DNA of 64,000 nucleotides from JAEMQF01 sp963791595. GTDB lineage: Bacteria > Pseudomonadota > Gammaproteobacteria > Burkholderiales > Burkholderiaceae_C. The notes beneath the pieces are model-generated. The model was not told where the DNA came from. It worked only from the letters and a program-made list of their open reading frames with translations, and ran no database searches. The position numbers and the translations under genes were made by a program. Location of the stretch: positions 1 to 64,000 of the forward strand of contig CAWBTF010000011.1 in assembly GCA_963791595.1 (NCBI GenBank), written 5' to 3'. The number at the start of each line of letters is the position of its first letter. Position 1 is the first letter of the stretch. Shown in pieces: positions 39,510 through 48,613 of the stretch.

Positions 39510-40031
39510 ATGAGAGTCAGCAGCCTTCGTGCCGTATGGGCACTACTCGGACTACTGCTCGTGAGCCGTGCGTGGGCCCAAAGTCCAGGCGCACAACTCG
39601 ACGAACTCATGCAGAAAATGAAGCCGCGGTCTGAGGTTCTTGACAGCGCACCTGATCTCGTACTTCAGGTGGTGCTCCCGCCTCAGTACGCTCAGTGCCT
39701 ACATGCGGCGTTCGCGGAAGCGCACCAGCAGAACAACGTCGCGCACACATACTTGCTCGAACAGATCGACTTCCTAGTGAGCACCGGCCTTACGACAAGC
39801 AGCATTCAGGCCATCATTGCCTACGGGCATGCAATCACAAACATGATATTCGCCTCTGAACGTAGGAAGTCAATCGACAAGCTCGAAGGCAACGACCTCA
39901 AGGAACGCCAGAATTACATCTACCGAACGTTCACTCGACTCGCATGCGTGAATACGTTCTCCGATCAACGCGTTCAGCCTGCCCTACGAGCTCTGATCAA
40001 GGGCACTCGCCCTCAGCAGGCACCGCGTTGA
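39510..40031 (+). CDS. Secreted hypothetical protein
   Basis: 173 residues, not recognised. A signal peptide (VWALLGLLLVSRAWA) is followed by a mostly helical mature protein with two cysteines (PQYAQCLHAAF and RLACVNTF) that could pair. Its stop is followed after 1 bp by an attC-like site starting GCCTAAC, the arrangement expected for a gene cassette. Confidence 0.65.
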   Translation: MRVSSLRAVWALLGLLLVSRAWAQSPGAQLDELMQKMKPRSEVLDSAPDLVLQVVLPPQYAQCLHAAFAEAHQQNNVAHTYLLEQIDFLVSTGLTTSSIQAIIAYGHAITNMIFASERRKSIDKLEGNDLKERQNYIYRTFTRLACVNTFSDQRVQPALRALIKGTRPQQAPR

Positions 40032-40032
40032 C

Positions 40033-40106
40033 GCCTAACGCCTCGTTGCACCTGACTCGCCTCAGCGGGATTCGCCCGCTTCCGCGAGCGGGTGCACTTC
40101 AAGCTT
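40033..40106 (+). repeat. attC-like recombination site 2
   Basis: It starts with GCCTAAC (RYYYAAC) 1 bp after the stop codon. The arms TGCACC-TGAC-TCGC and GCGA-GCG-GGTGCA pair imperfectly, with an inner hairpin AGCGGG/CCCGCT. The right end (CACTTCAAGCTTG) resembles the L'-R' sequence CAAACGTT in degraded form. Confidence 0.5.
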
Positions 40107-40140
40107 GAAACCGCCCAATCAAACCTGCTCCAATGCCCCG

Positions 40141-40770
40141 ATGCTCAAGCGCCTTATTCATTGGTTGTTCGTCGAACCTAGGTTTGTGTGGTTCGCCCTG
40201 TTTCCACCGGTCCTTGCTGCCGTGCTGGCTCTGGGGCTCTGGCAGTCGGAGCGCGCCATCAGAGTGGCAGGCTTGATCCTTCAACTCGCCGGCATCCTGA
40301 CGGTCGCGTGGGGCATCGTAGGGATGTGGCGCTTCTTTGGGCTGGGTCAGCCGCTTGCGCCGGTCCGCGCATGGCTCGACCGCTACCCGCTGCGCAGAAG
40401 AACCATCGTTGCTGCCGCATTCGACTCCGTCGACTTCAACGATGCGGCCTCAGCGAGGGGGCACACCTCGTGGCCGCTGAAGCCGACTTCACCAATGGAG
40501 GAGCGAGTTGAGGCCATCGAGAAGAACATCCCCCTAATGCAAGACCGGATATCCAGGACCCAGATCGAACTGGACGATGCCGTTCGCATGCTGCAGGGCG
40601 AACTCAGGAATATTGCCACTCGGTCCAACGAGCAGGTTCAGCACGTTCATAGTCAGGTGCGAGCACTAGGGACCGGCAGTTTGCACATTTCCGCTATCGG
40701 CGCCCTATGGTTGTTCACTGGTTCAATACTCGGCACGGCGAGTCAAGAGTTACACAACTGGCTGCGATGA
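40141..40770 (+). CDS. Membrane protein with coiled coil, hypothetical
   Basis: 209 residues, not recognised. Two N-terminal helices (FVWFALFPPVLAAVLALGLW and LILQLAGILTVAWGIVGMWR), a cytoplasmic or periplasmic region with a coiled coil (EERVEAIEKNIPLMQDRISR), and a C-terminal helix (ISAIGALWLFTGSILGTAS). I chose the ATG at 40141, giving the compact MLKRLIHWLF start. An attC-like site begins 1 bp after the stop. Confidence 0.65.
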   Translation: MLKRLIHWLFVEPRFVWFALFPPVLAAVLALGLWQSERAIRVAGLILQLAGILTVAWGIVGMWRFFGLGQPLAPVRAWLDRYPLRRRTIVAAAFDSVDFNDAASARGHTSWPLKPTSPMEERVEAIEKNIPLMQDRISRTQIELDDAVRMLQGELRNIATRSNEQVQHVHSQVRALGTGSLHISAIGALWLFTGSILGTASQELHNWLR

Positions 40771-40771
40771 A

Positions 40772-40829
40772 ATCTAACCATTAAGTCCATCGAACCTCCT
40801 ACGGCGGCAGTTGAGCTCAAACGTTCGGC
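40772..40829 (+). repeat. attC-like recombination site 3
   Basis: 58 bp from ATCTAAC (RYYYAAC, 1 bp after the stop of the preceding gene) to GTTCGGC. It contains CCTCC-TAC-GGCGG in the centre and TTGAGCTCAAACGTT at the right, which is close to the conserved L'-R' end of attC. Best match in the array at the right-hand side. Confidence 0.5.
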
Positions 40830-40890
40830 CGCAATGGAAACATCGACGCCAGTTCAACCGAGTATGTAGCAGAGCTTTTCATCCAGCACC

Positions 40891-41280
40891 ATGAACACAA
40901 GCCGTTTTCTCGCGTCAACGCAATACGAAGATCTGCACGGAACTGCGGCGGCCGATCGAGCAGATACGGGGTCAGTTGAAACTTGGCTTGAGAGCCAAGG
41001 ACTTCTTCAGGAAGGCGAGCACTTGGTGGGTATTTCTTTTCATGCGAGCCAATTGCCCGCAAGCGGCGAGTCGCTTTTCCAAGTTTCCTTTTTGCTAGCT
41101 CCAATCGAAACGAACTTTGCAGTCCGTATTCCAGGTGAAGCCGAGCCGCCAACAATTGCGGGGCGTCGAATCGAGAGGAACATGGAGCTAAGCGCGTTCT
41201 TTCGCTTCTTCAAGCAGTTGGAAATCACGCTTTCCTCCAACGGAGAGCTTGAGGGCCGCAGCTTCACTCACATTGGCTAG
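40891..41280 (+). CDS. Hypothetical protein in cassette array
   Basis: 129 residues, not recognised. Soluble, no signal peptide. Segments VETWLESQGLLQEGEHLVGI and LFQVSFLLAPIETNFAVRIP suggest an alpha/beta fold; ends LEGRSFTHIG. It follows attC-like site 3 by about 60 bp and is followed by site 4. It looks like a single-gene cassette. Confidence 0.55.
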   Translation: MNTSRFLASTQYEDLHGTAAADRADTGSVETWLESQGLLQEGEHLVGISFHASQLPASGESLFQVSFLLAPIETNFAVRIPGEAEPPTIAGRRIERNMELSAFFRFFKQLEITLSSNGELEGRSFTHIG

Positions 41281-41310
41281 CCCTCAGTTTCTCAACATGA
41301 AAACAGTGCG

Positions 41311-41371
41311 GCCCAACACAACCCGCCATTGCAGCGGCCGGCCTTCGGCAGCCGCTGAACTCCAACATGTA
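41311..41371 (+). repeat. attC-like recombination site 4 (degenerate right end)
   Basis: It starts GCCCAAC and carries the hairpin AGCGGC ... GCCGCT around CCGGCCTTCGG. The right end CTGAACTCCAACATG is a decayed form of the usual CTCAAACGTT. The rest of the gap 41372-41752 holds the repeat copy B2 and about 100 bp without a recognisable feature. Confidence 0.45.
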
Positions 41372-41496
41372 TGCCGTGCATGGCGCGAATCCCGCCGGGT
41401 GCGAGTCCCGGTACCAGGTATTAGCAGAGCCGAAGGTGAGGTTCCCTCCGATCCCGATTGGCGCGGCACCTCGTGGCGCGTCACCTTCGGTGCCGG

Positions 41497-41648
41497 GGGC
41501 AGGTGGCTCGGGGTGCGTTCGCAGGCCCCATTCGCGGTGGCCCGCAAACGGATCCCGGGCACCGGCGGTGTTGACGCATGAAAGGATCCGGCCCAAGGCG
41601 GGTACCCCGCGAGCGTGGGCCGGAGAACGCACCCCGGGCCGCCTGCCC
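41497..41648 (+). repeat. Dispersed inverted-terminal repeat unit, copy B2 (right flank of the cassette region)
   Basis: 152 bp, nearly identical to copy B1 at 27731-27882 and in the same orientation. The shared sequence continues about 30 bp to the left (CACCTCGTGGCGCGTCACCT) and about 35 bp to the right. With copy A2 it brackets the lower-GC cassette block in inverted orientation. Confidence 0.78.
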
Positions 41649-41752
41649 CTGCTCGGTGCCTGGGCGCCTTCTGGCTGCAGCCGGGAGAGTCGAAAGTCAC
41701 CGGCACGCGAGTGCGCGAGAACGTCCTCGCGCCCGCCCCGCACAATCGCAGC

Positions 41753-42746
41753 GTGTTCTCATTCCAGCACGATCCGCCGCCCGACTTGTCGCCCACACCC
41801 GAGCCGCCGGCCGAGACCGCCATCGGCCCGCAGCGCCGCCGTTTCTCCGCGGCACTGCTCGGCACCTTCGCATTGCAAGGCGGAGCCGGCTGCACGTGGC
41901 TGACGCATGGCGACCCACCCCGCCAAGACTGGGAGCAGCGCCTGCAAGGCCAAACGCTCGCGCTGCTCGGCGAAGTGCACGACAACGCCGAGCACCACCG
42001 CCAACGCACCGCCATCCTGAGGCGCGCGCTCGAGGCCGGCTGGCGCCCGGCGTTCGTGATGGAGCAGTTCGACATCGACCGCCAGGCCGACATCGAGCGC
42101 AGCCGCCGCGAGCGCGCGCACGATCCGCGGCACCTGATCGCCGGCGCCGGCGCCAGCGCGCGGCTGGAACTGGGACTTCTACGCGCCCGCCATCGCACTC
42201 GCCTTGCAGTTCGACCTGCCGCTGCTCGCCGGCAACCTGCCGCGCGCCATGGCCTCGAGGCTGTCGCGCGAAAGCCATGAGCAGGTGTTCGGCGCGCAGC
42301 GCACGCGCGAGCTGGGCCTGCTCGATGCGCCCGACTCCGCCTGGCAAGCCGCGATGGAGCGCGAGATCGACCTCGGCCATTGCGGCGCCTTGCCGCGCAG
42401 CGCGCTGGCCGGCATCGTCCGCGCCCAGTTCGCGCGCGACGCCGTGATGGCGAGCCTGCTGCGCGAACACGCGGCGCGCGGCGCGGTGCTGCTCGCCGGC
42501 ACCGGCCATGTGCGGCGCGACATCGGCGTGCCGCGCTGGCTCACGAATCTCGCGGCTGTGCAGGCGCCGGGCGCCGCGTCGGAGCCGACCATGGTCGCGC
42601 AACGCGTGCTCGCGGTCGGCTTCGTCGAAGCGGGCAACGAGCCGCCCGCACCGGGCCAGTTCGATGCCATCGTCACCGCTGCACCGGCCGAACGCGAAGA
42701 CCCTTGCAAGGCCTTCAAGGCCCGGCCGGCGCCGAGCGGCGGCTGA
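41753..42746 (+). CDS. ChaN-like haem-binding uptake lipoprotein family protein (one frame break)
   Basis: About 331 codons from GTG 41753. The ChaN family (Cofac_haem_bdg) motifs are visible: LQGQTLALLGEVHDNAEHHR near residue 65-85, AFVMEQFDIDRQ, and after a slip near 42165 QFDLPLLAGNLPRA and GAVLLAGTGHVRRDIGVPRW. A possible lipobox-like GAGC follows a hydrophobic stretch near residue 40-48. Members bind haem at the outer membrane in some bacteria. It converges on the fatty acid hydroxylase gene. Confidence 0.75.
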
Positions 42747-42779
42747 CGGCGCCGCCGTCGGTGCGCCCGAGCCATGGCA

Positions 42780-43506
42780 TCACGGAGGCGACTGGTGCAC
42801 GTCGCGGTACGCGAGCATGTCCGCGAGGCGTTGCTCCTTCGCATCGTCGAATCCGCAGGAGTGCTTCCACTGCGCCGGGTTCTCGTAGGTGCCGAACAGC
42901 ATGTCCCACCACGTGATGTCGCCGTAGTTGTTCTTGTGCCGCCCGTGCTGGTGGTGAATGCGGTGCATTTCGGGGCGCTGGAAAACGAAGCCGAACCAGC
43001 GCGGCGTCTTGATGTTGGTGTGATAGAAGAACTCGCCCAGTGCCGTGCACAGCGTGTAGACGGCTCCCGCCTCGGCCGTGAGGCCGAGCACGCTGTAGAC
43101 GAGCAGGCTGCCGATGATCGAATTCACCACCATCTCGCCGGGATGTTTGTAGAACGACGTGATGACTTCGAGCCGTTGCGGGCTGTGGTGAATCTGGTGA
43201 AAGCCGAGCCACAGCCAGTGGACTTCGTGGCGCCAACGGTGCCACCAATAGAACACAAACGTCGCGATGAAGTAGGCGATCAGGCCGCCCACGCCCGGGC
43301 GTGACGTGGCGCGACAGGTGAAACAGCGACGCGGCGGAGAACCAGCGCTCCCAGGTCAACCCGGCGACGACAACGACGGCGAGTTGCACGGCATTGATGG
43401 CGAGCACGCGCAACGGCCAGGTTCGAACCGAGGGCAGTGCCCAGCCGGGAATCAAACGCTCGACGATGAAGCAGACGACGAACGCGGCGAAGACGATGTG
43501 CAGCAT
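42780..43506 (-). CDS. Sterol desaturase/fatty acid hydroxylase-family membrane protein (one frame break)
   Basis: About 242 codons. The eight-histidine di-iron site is present: HRWRHEVHWLWLGFHQIHHS and HRIHHQHGRHKNNYG. Several membrane helices (HIVFAAFVVCFIVERLIPGW, IAYFIATFVFYWW) precede it. The first 70 residues lie in another frame, with a break near 43295. The enzyme probably hydroxylates or desaturates a lipid acyl chain or carotenoid in the inner membrane. Confidence 0.82.
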
Positions 43507-43544
43507 GGTGTGCGCCTTGGAATGCGTTGCGTAGGCGTTGGGAT

Positions 43545-43730
43545 CTACCGCGCCGAACGCAGCGTCGCCACACCATTGAACACCCCGATCAACGCCGCGC
43601 ACGCGTGGGCCATCGCCGCCTCTCGGCCCTCAACGACCCACGCTTGCGCGGCGTGCGGCGAAGCGCTCAGCGCGAGCGTGACGAGAGCTGCAAAAACTCT
43701 GGCGAAAAACCGATAACGGGCGTCGGCCAT
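43545..43730 (-). CDS. Small secreted hypothetical protein
   Basis: 61 residues starting MADARYRFFARVFAALVTLA with a signal peptide cut near HAAQA, then a short mature part (WVVEGREAAMAHACAALIGV). GGGGAG lies 7 bp before the ATG. It sits 38 bp before the hydroxylase-family gene on the same strand. No family recognised; a short ORF of this kind could be spurious. Confidence 0.4.
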   Translation of the reverse strand: MADARYRFFARVFAALVTLALSASPHAAQAWVVEGREAAMAHACAALIGVFNGVATLRSAR

Positions 43731-43906
43731 ATGATGCTCCCCGGGCAGTGGACAGGCGTGCAGCATGCCAGCCGAGTCGCCGCCTGCAGCTTGTTTTCCC
43801 CCGAGGGTCCTTGGCGCGCGCCAACGGGTACTGCATGGCAGTACCGGGCGCCGTCCGCGGTATCGGAGAAGGCAACGCGTGTCCCCGGCACACCTGAGGA
43901 GCAAAG

Positions 43907-44656
43907 ATGGGTACGTTGAGCGGAAAAGTCGCGTGGATCACCGGTGCGGGCAGCGGCATCGGCTTGGCCGGCGCGCAGGCGCTCGCCCAGGCCGGCGCGG
44001 GCGTCGTGATGTCGGGCCGGCGCGAAGACGTGCTGGTGCAGGAGGCGCAGAAGATTCGGGCCGGTGGTGGCCATGCCGATGTGGCGGTGCTCGATGTGTC
44101 CGACCCCCAGGCGGTGAAGAAGGCAGCCGAATCGATTCTGGCCAAGCATGGCCGCATCGACATCCTGCTCAACAGCGCCGGGCTGAACACGCCCACACGC
44201 CTGTGGAAGAACCAGAGCGTGGCCGGCTGGCGCGAAGTGGTGGGCATCAACCTCGACGGCACGTTCTACACCGTGCACGCGGTGCTGCCGCAGATGCGCG
44301 AGCGCAAGGACGGGCTGATCATCAACGTCTCGTCGTGGGCCGGCGTGTTCCACCCCAAGCTCACCGGCGCCGCCTACAACGGATCGAAGCACGCGGTGAC
44401 GGCGATGACGGAGACGATCAACATGGAAGAAGGCGTGAACGGGATTCGCGCCTGCGCGATCTGCCCCGCCGAGGTGGCCACGCCGATCATGGACCGCCGG
44501 CCCGTACCGCCCAGTGCAGCGGACCGCGCGCGCATGCTGCAGCCCGCCGACCTGGGCGCGACGATCCGCTTCATCGCCGAAATGCCGGCGCATGCCTGTG
44601 TGAACCAGATCATCGTCAGCCCGACCTGGAACCGCATGTACATCGAGAATCTCTGA
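43907..44656 (+). CDS. SDR-family oxidoreductase
   Basis: 249 residues, classical short-chain dehydrogenase. Cofactor motif TGAGSGIGLA near residue 12, NSAGLNTPTR (NAG-type), catalytic Ser in INVSSWAGVF and YNGSK for Tyr/Lys. The Arg in MSGRRED after beta 2 suggests NADP(H) preference. GAGGAG precedes the ATG. The substrate is unknown; a hydroxy/oxo compound is likely. Confidence 0.88.
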   Translation: MGTLSGKVAWITGAGSGIGLAGAQALAQAGAGVVMSGRREDVLVQEAQKIRAGGGHADVAVLDVSDPQAVKKAAESILAKHGRIDILLNSAGLNTPTRLWKNQSVAGWREVVGINLDGTFYTVHAVLPQMRERKDGLIINVSSWAGVFHPKLTGAAYNGSKHAVTAMTETINMEEGVNGIRACAICPAEVATPIMDRRPVPPSAADRARMLQPADLGATIRFIAEMPAHACVNQIIVSPTWNRMYIENL

Positions 44657-44720
44657 CCGGGCGGGAACGCGCCGCCCCGTCCTGCAATTCCCACCTCCTT
44701 CCGCTCAACGGCTCCCACCC

Positions 44721-47717
44721 ATGGTGAATTGGCTTTTCAAGAGACCCGGCGCCGCCCCGGCCGCCCCTACAGCTCATTCCCCGCCGCAGGCCGCGCGCAG
44801 CGCACCCGTGAAGACCGGGCCGACGCCGCAACAAAAGGCCGAAGCGAAAGCCAAGCAGCTCGAAGAGGCGCGCGGATCGTGGGCGCCGCGCTTGCAGGCG
44901 GCATTGGGCGACGACGCGGCGCTGCTGCGCGTCGCGGTGGATGCACCGGTGGTCGAGATCAAGCTCGCCGCGGTCGAGGCGCTGATGAGCGAAGACGCGT
45001 TGAAGCAGGCCGAGCGCGAGCTGCGCAACTCTGACCGGCGCGTGCACCGCGCCGCCAAGCAGCGCCTGGACGCTGCGCTGAAGCAGCGCGAATCGCGCGC
45101 GCACGCAGCGACCCTGCTCGACGCCGCGCGGGCGCTGGCGCTGGAATCGCCGATTCCCGCGAACCGGCTGGTCGCGCTCGACCGCGCCTGGCAGGCCCTC
45201 GACGCCGCGACGCTCGAGCCGCGCCAGGTGCAGGAATTTGCCGAGCTGCGCGAACGCCTGAACGCCGCGCTGCACGCGCACGGCGAACAGGAGCGCGCGG
45301 TGCAACAGTGGCTCGCGCAAGCCAAGCCCGCGCTGGCCGAGCTGCAACGGGCCTGTGCGTTGCCTGGGGCGCCGGGCGATGCAGACATCCTCACGGACGC
45401 GTGCGCGGCGGCGCAGGCGCTGCTCGACTCGCGCATCGACGCGCCGGTGACTGCCTCGCTCGGCCAGGCGCTGGCCGCGGCGCTGGGCAGCGCGCAGCAG
45501 GTGAGCGCGCGCTGGGCCGAGCCGCTGCCCGTCGCGGCGGAGCCGGCACCGGCACAGGTCGCGCCCGCGCCGGCATCGCCGGTGCGCGTCCCCAAAACCA
45601 TCAGCGCCGAGCAGCGTGAGGCTCTCGGCGCTTTGCTGCTGCAAGCCGAAACCGCCCTCGCCGACGGGCAGCTCGCGGCGATGCAACAGCACCTGGAAAG
45701 CGCGGACCGCCTGGTCGAGAGTCTGCACGGCGCGCGCATTGGCGACGCGCTGCATGGCCGAATCTCCACGTTGCACGCCGAACGCGCCCGGCTCAGGGGC
45801 TGGCAGCAATGGGGCGGCAGCCGGGCACGCGACGACCTGGTGATCGAGGCCGAGGCGCTGGCACGCATCACGCTCGCCGCGGCGGGCCGGCCGGCGCAGC
45901 CGCCGCAACCCTCGCCGATGCCAGCACCGCCGCAGGTCGCTGCCGCGCAAGGCATGAGCGAGCCGATGACGCCGCCTGACGCCCTGCCCGCGCCTGTGCA
46001 AACGGTGCTCGAGCCGGCTGCGCAGTCCGTTGCGCAGCCTGCGGGGCAAGATGTTGCGGATGAAGGAGGGCGCAGGGCGGCGAAGCACCAGCCGCTGTTG
46101 CCGCCGATGAGCGCGCCGTGGAACCCGTGGCGGCAGCGGACGCCCCCGTGGCGGCTGACGCGGCCGATGCAGGCGAAGCGCCAATGCGGCCGATGCGCCG
46201 TCGCGCCCGACGCACCACCCGATGCCCCCATCTGCGGGTTCGGCCAGCGTGACCAGCGCCGCCAGCGCCGCGCCCACTCAGCCACCGGCACGCGGGGCGC
46301 CCGCGCGCGAGCCGAAGCCGCGCAAACTCAATCTGAAAGCGCACGCCGACGCGATCGCCGATCTGCGCAAACGCTGGAAGGAGCTCGACCGCCTGGGTGC
46401 GCCGGCGAACCAGTCGCTCTGGAAACGCTTCGACGCCGCCTTGCATATTGCGCACGAGCCGGTGCTCGAGCAACTCGCCGCGCTGAAGGCGCAGCGCGAA
46501 GCCAATCTTGCGGCGCGCGAAGCCCTGCTCGCCGAGCTCGACGCGGTGCCCGGCGAACCGGCGTCGCAGGACGGCGACGCACTCGCGGCGCACTGGAAGC
46601 AACTGACGCACGCGCTCGACCAGTTTCAGCGTGCCTGGCGGCCGCTCGGTCCGCTCGAACACACGGTACCGTCTGCAGCGCGCCATGCGTTGCAGCAGCG
46701 CCTGCGCGCCAGCGTCGAGCGCATCGAAACGCCGCTGCAAGACGCGCGCAAGGCGGCCGAAGGCGTGCGCGAGCAGCTGATCGCGCGCGCGCTCGCGCTG
46801 GCGGACGAAGTGAAGCAGCAACCGCCGAATCAACACCCGCAATTGCGCGACGCGATCCCGCGCGTGCGCGAACTGCAAATGCAGTGGCAGCAGAGCGCGC
46901 GCTCGATGACGCTGCAGCGCAATGTGGAAAGCGCGCTGTGGAACCGCTTCAAGGCCGCCACCGACGCCGTGTTCACGCAGCGCGACGCGGCGGCGAACGC
47001 GCGCGACGCCGAGCTTGCCGCGAACCTGGCCGCGCGCGAAGCGCTGCTGCAGCGCCTGGAAAGCCTGAGCAGCGCGACGCCCAGCGCCGAGATCGAGCGC
47101 ACGCTGGCCGAGGTCGACCGCGCCTGGCGCGTCGCCGGCGAGCCGCCGCGTGGCACGCTGCCGCGCTTCGAGGCGCGCCTGCACGACGCGCATGGCGCCG
47201 CGCTGCGTGCCTTGGGTGCCAGCGGTCAGGTGGCTTGGGCAACGGCGTGCGACCGGCTCGCCGCGCAACTGCTGCTCTGCGAAGAGCGCGAGGCCGCACG
47301 CCAGCGGAGCTCGAACCGCTCATGCAGCGCTGGGCCGAACAGCAAGCGCTGCCCGTCAAGCTGCCAGCCGCCTGGGAGCAGGCGTTGACGCAACGCTGGT
47401 CGCAGCCCGCCGACGCTCCCGTGCCGGCGAGCTTCAAGCTCGAAGACCTGCTGCTGCAGCTCGAGTCCACGCTCGATCTGCCGGCGTCGCCGCAGCAGAT
47501 GGCGGCGCGCCGCGCGTTGAAGCTGCGCGCGCTGAAAGACACGCTGGAAGGCCGCGGCGCGCCGGCGGTCGACGCCACGAACCGCGCATCGTGGTTGAGC
47601 GCGGCGTTGCGGCACCGCACGGCAGACGCCGCGCTGCGCGAACGCCTGCACGCGCTGATCGCGGCGCTGCGCGCGGCGCCGCCGGGAACGCTGGCGCCGC
47701 CTGCCGGGCGCCGCTGA
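44721..47717 (+). CDS. Long DUF349 repeat protein (two frame breaks)
   Basis: About 998 codons of almost entirely helical sequence rich in Ala, Arg, Glu and Gln. DUF349 repeats are recognised by W-K or AWR pattern segments: LRKRWKELDRLGAPANQSLW near 46360, FQRAWRPLGPLEH, LQMQWQQSARSMT and VDRAWRVAGEPP. A Pro/Ala-rich region separates the first 430 residues from the repeats. The frame slips in that region (46080-46250) and again near 47285. DUF349 proteins bind nucleic acid or ribosomes in some lineages; the role here is unknown. Confidence 0.78.
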   Translation: MVNWLFKRPGAAPAAPTAHSPPQAARSAPVKTGPTPQQKAEAKAKQLEEARGSWAPRLQAALGDDAALLRVAVDAPVVEIKLAAVEALMSEDALKQAERELRNSDRRVHRAAKQRLDAALKQRESRAHAATLLDAARALALESPIPANRLVALDRAWQALDAATLEPRQVQEFAELRERLNAALHAHGEQERAVQQWLAQAKPALAELQRACALPGAPGDADILTDACAAAQALLDSRIDAPVTASLGQALAAALGSAQQVSARWAEPLPVAAEPAPAQVAPAPASPVRVPKTISAEQREALGALLLQAETALADGQLAAMQQHLESADRLVESLHGARIGDALHGRISTLHAERARLRGWQQWGGSRARDDLVIEAEALARITLAAAGRPAQPPQPSPMPAPPQVAAAQGMSEPMTPPDALPAPVQTVLEPAAQSVAQPAGQDVADEGGRRAAKHQPLLPPMSAPWNPWRQRTPPWRLTRPMQAKRQCGRCAVAPDAPPDAPICGFGQRDQRRQRRAHSATGTRGARARAEAAQTQSESARRRDRRSAQTLEGARPPGCAGEPVALETLRRRLAYCARAGARATRRAEGAARSQSCGARSPARRARRGARRTGVAGRRRTRGALEATDARARPVSACLAAARSARTHGTVCSAPCVAAAPARQRRAHRNAAARRAQGGRRRARAADRARARAGGRSEAATAESTPAIARRDPARARTANAVAAERALDDAAAQCGKRAVEPLQGRHRRRVHAARRGGERARRRACREPGRARSAAAAPGKPEQRDAQRRDRAHAGRGRPRLARRRRAAAWHAAALRGAPARRAWRRAACLGCQRSGGLGNGVRPARRATAALRRARGRTPAELEPLMQRWAEQQALPVKLPAAWEQALTQRWSQPADAPVPASFKLEDLLLQLESTLDLPASPQQMAARRALKLRALKDTLEGRGAPAVDATNRASWLSAALRHRTADAALRERLHALIAALRAAPPGTLAPPAGRR

Positions 47718-47744
47718 GCCGCCGATCCGCGGAAAGGGGCGCGC

Positions 47745-48578
47745 GTGCAGACGCTGCCGGTGGTGGTGCTCGGGTTTGCGCTCGGGATGTTGCACGCCAC
47801 CGACGCCGACCACGTGATCGCCGTCTCCACCATCGTCAGCCGCGAGCGCAGCGTCGGCGGCGCGGCGCGCATCGGCCTGTTGTGGGGCGTGGGGCACAGC
47901 CTGACGGTGTTCGCCGTGGGCGCGGCGATCATCCTGTTCAACTTGGTGCTGCCGCCTCGGCTGGAATTGGCGCTGGAGTTCGGCGTCGCGCTGATGTTGA
48001 TCGCGCTGGGCGTTGCCACACTGTCGCGCGTGGGCCGCCAGGTGCGCGAGACGCTCACCGCCGCGCTTGCGCAGGGACTGGCCGAGCACAGCCACACGCA
48101 GCCGGTGCCGGGCGGCCACGCCCATCTGCATGCCCATGGCGAGTATGTGCACGCACACAAACACGGACACGGTGACGCTGAGCACGGCGCAGCGATGCAC
48201 GGCCACGGGCAGACGCCGCTCGGCTGGTTGGACCGGCAACTCGGCGGGCTCAGTCTGTACCAGGCCTTGCGGCCGCTGTCGATCGGTATCGTCCACGGTC
48301 TGGCGGGTTCGGCGGCGGTCGCGCTGCTGGTGCTGACGCAGATTCGCGAGCCGCTGTGGGCCGTGGCCTATCTGCTGTTGTTCGGCGTGGGAACGACGGC
48401 GGGCATGATGTTGATGACGTCGGCGATCGCGTGGCCATTTCTTCGCGCGCGCCGTTCGCCCTACCTGCACCTGGGTCTTCAAGTCCTGGCCGGCGTGCTG
48501 AGCCTGGGCCTGGGCTGCATCATGGCGTGGAAACTCGGTGTTGTAGACGGGCTGATTTTCGGGGCTGGGCCCGATTGA
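47745..48578 (+). CDS. NiCoT-type nickel/cobalt transporter with His-rich loop
   Basis: 277 residues, GTG start. The NiCoT metal signature is seen at the start of the protein: GMLHATDADHVIAVST (the HX4DH box). A central loop is strongly His-rich (HAHLHAHGEYVHAHKHGHGD), likely binding the metal ion. About six membrane helices. It moves nickel or cobalt across the inner membrane; family members feed hydrogenase or urease. A second, different Ni/Co transporter lies at 52619. Confidence 0.85.
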   Translation: MQTLPVVVLGFALGMLHATDADHVIAVSTIVSRERSVGGAARIGLLWGVGHSLTVFAVGAAIILFNLVLPPRLELALEFGVALMLIALGVATLSRVGRQVRETLTAALAQGLAEHSHTQPVPGGHAHLHAHGEYVHAHKHGHGDAEHGAAMHGHGQTPLGWLDRQLGGLSLYQALRPLSIGIVHGLAGSAAVALLVLTQIREPLWAVAYLLLFGVGTTAGMMLMTSAIAWPFLRARRSPYLHLGLQVLAGVLSLGLGCIMAWKLGVVDGLIFGAGPD

Positions 48579-48613
48579 CGTTGCGGCCCAGACCGCCTAG
48601 CGTCGGTGCTCCG

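Larger units (their letters stand above)
37386..41371 (+). mobile_element. Putative integrase-less integron cassette array (CALIN-like)
   Basis: Seven genes in one direction, visibly lower in GC than the flanks, mostly unknown proteins plus a toxin-antitoxin pair. attC-like hairpins follow several stops at very short distance: GCCTAAC begins 2 bp after the stop at 40031, ATCTAAC 2 bp after 40770, GCCCAAC 31 bp after 41280 and GCCGAAC 16 bp after 37909. No intI gene or attI site is visible. The block is bracketed by inverted repeats at 37117-37270 and 41497-41648. attC assignment rests on motif and hairpin shape by eye. Confidence 0.55.

Noticed and set aside
41264..42198. Long minus-strand open frames through repeat B2 and the ChaN-like gene
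   Set aside because: They reuse the repeat sequence that also yields open frames at 27.6 and 37.2 kb; they are composition artefacts, not genes.
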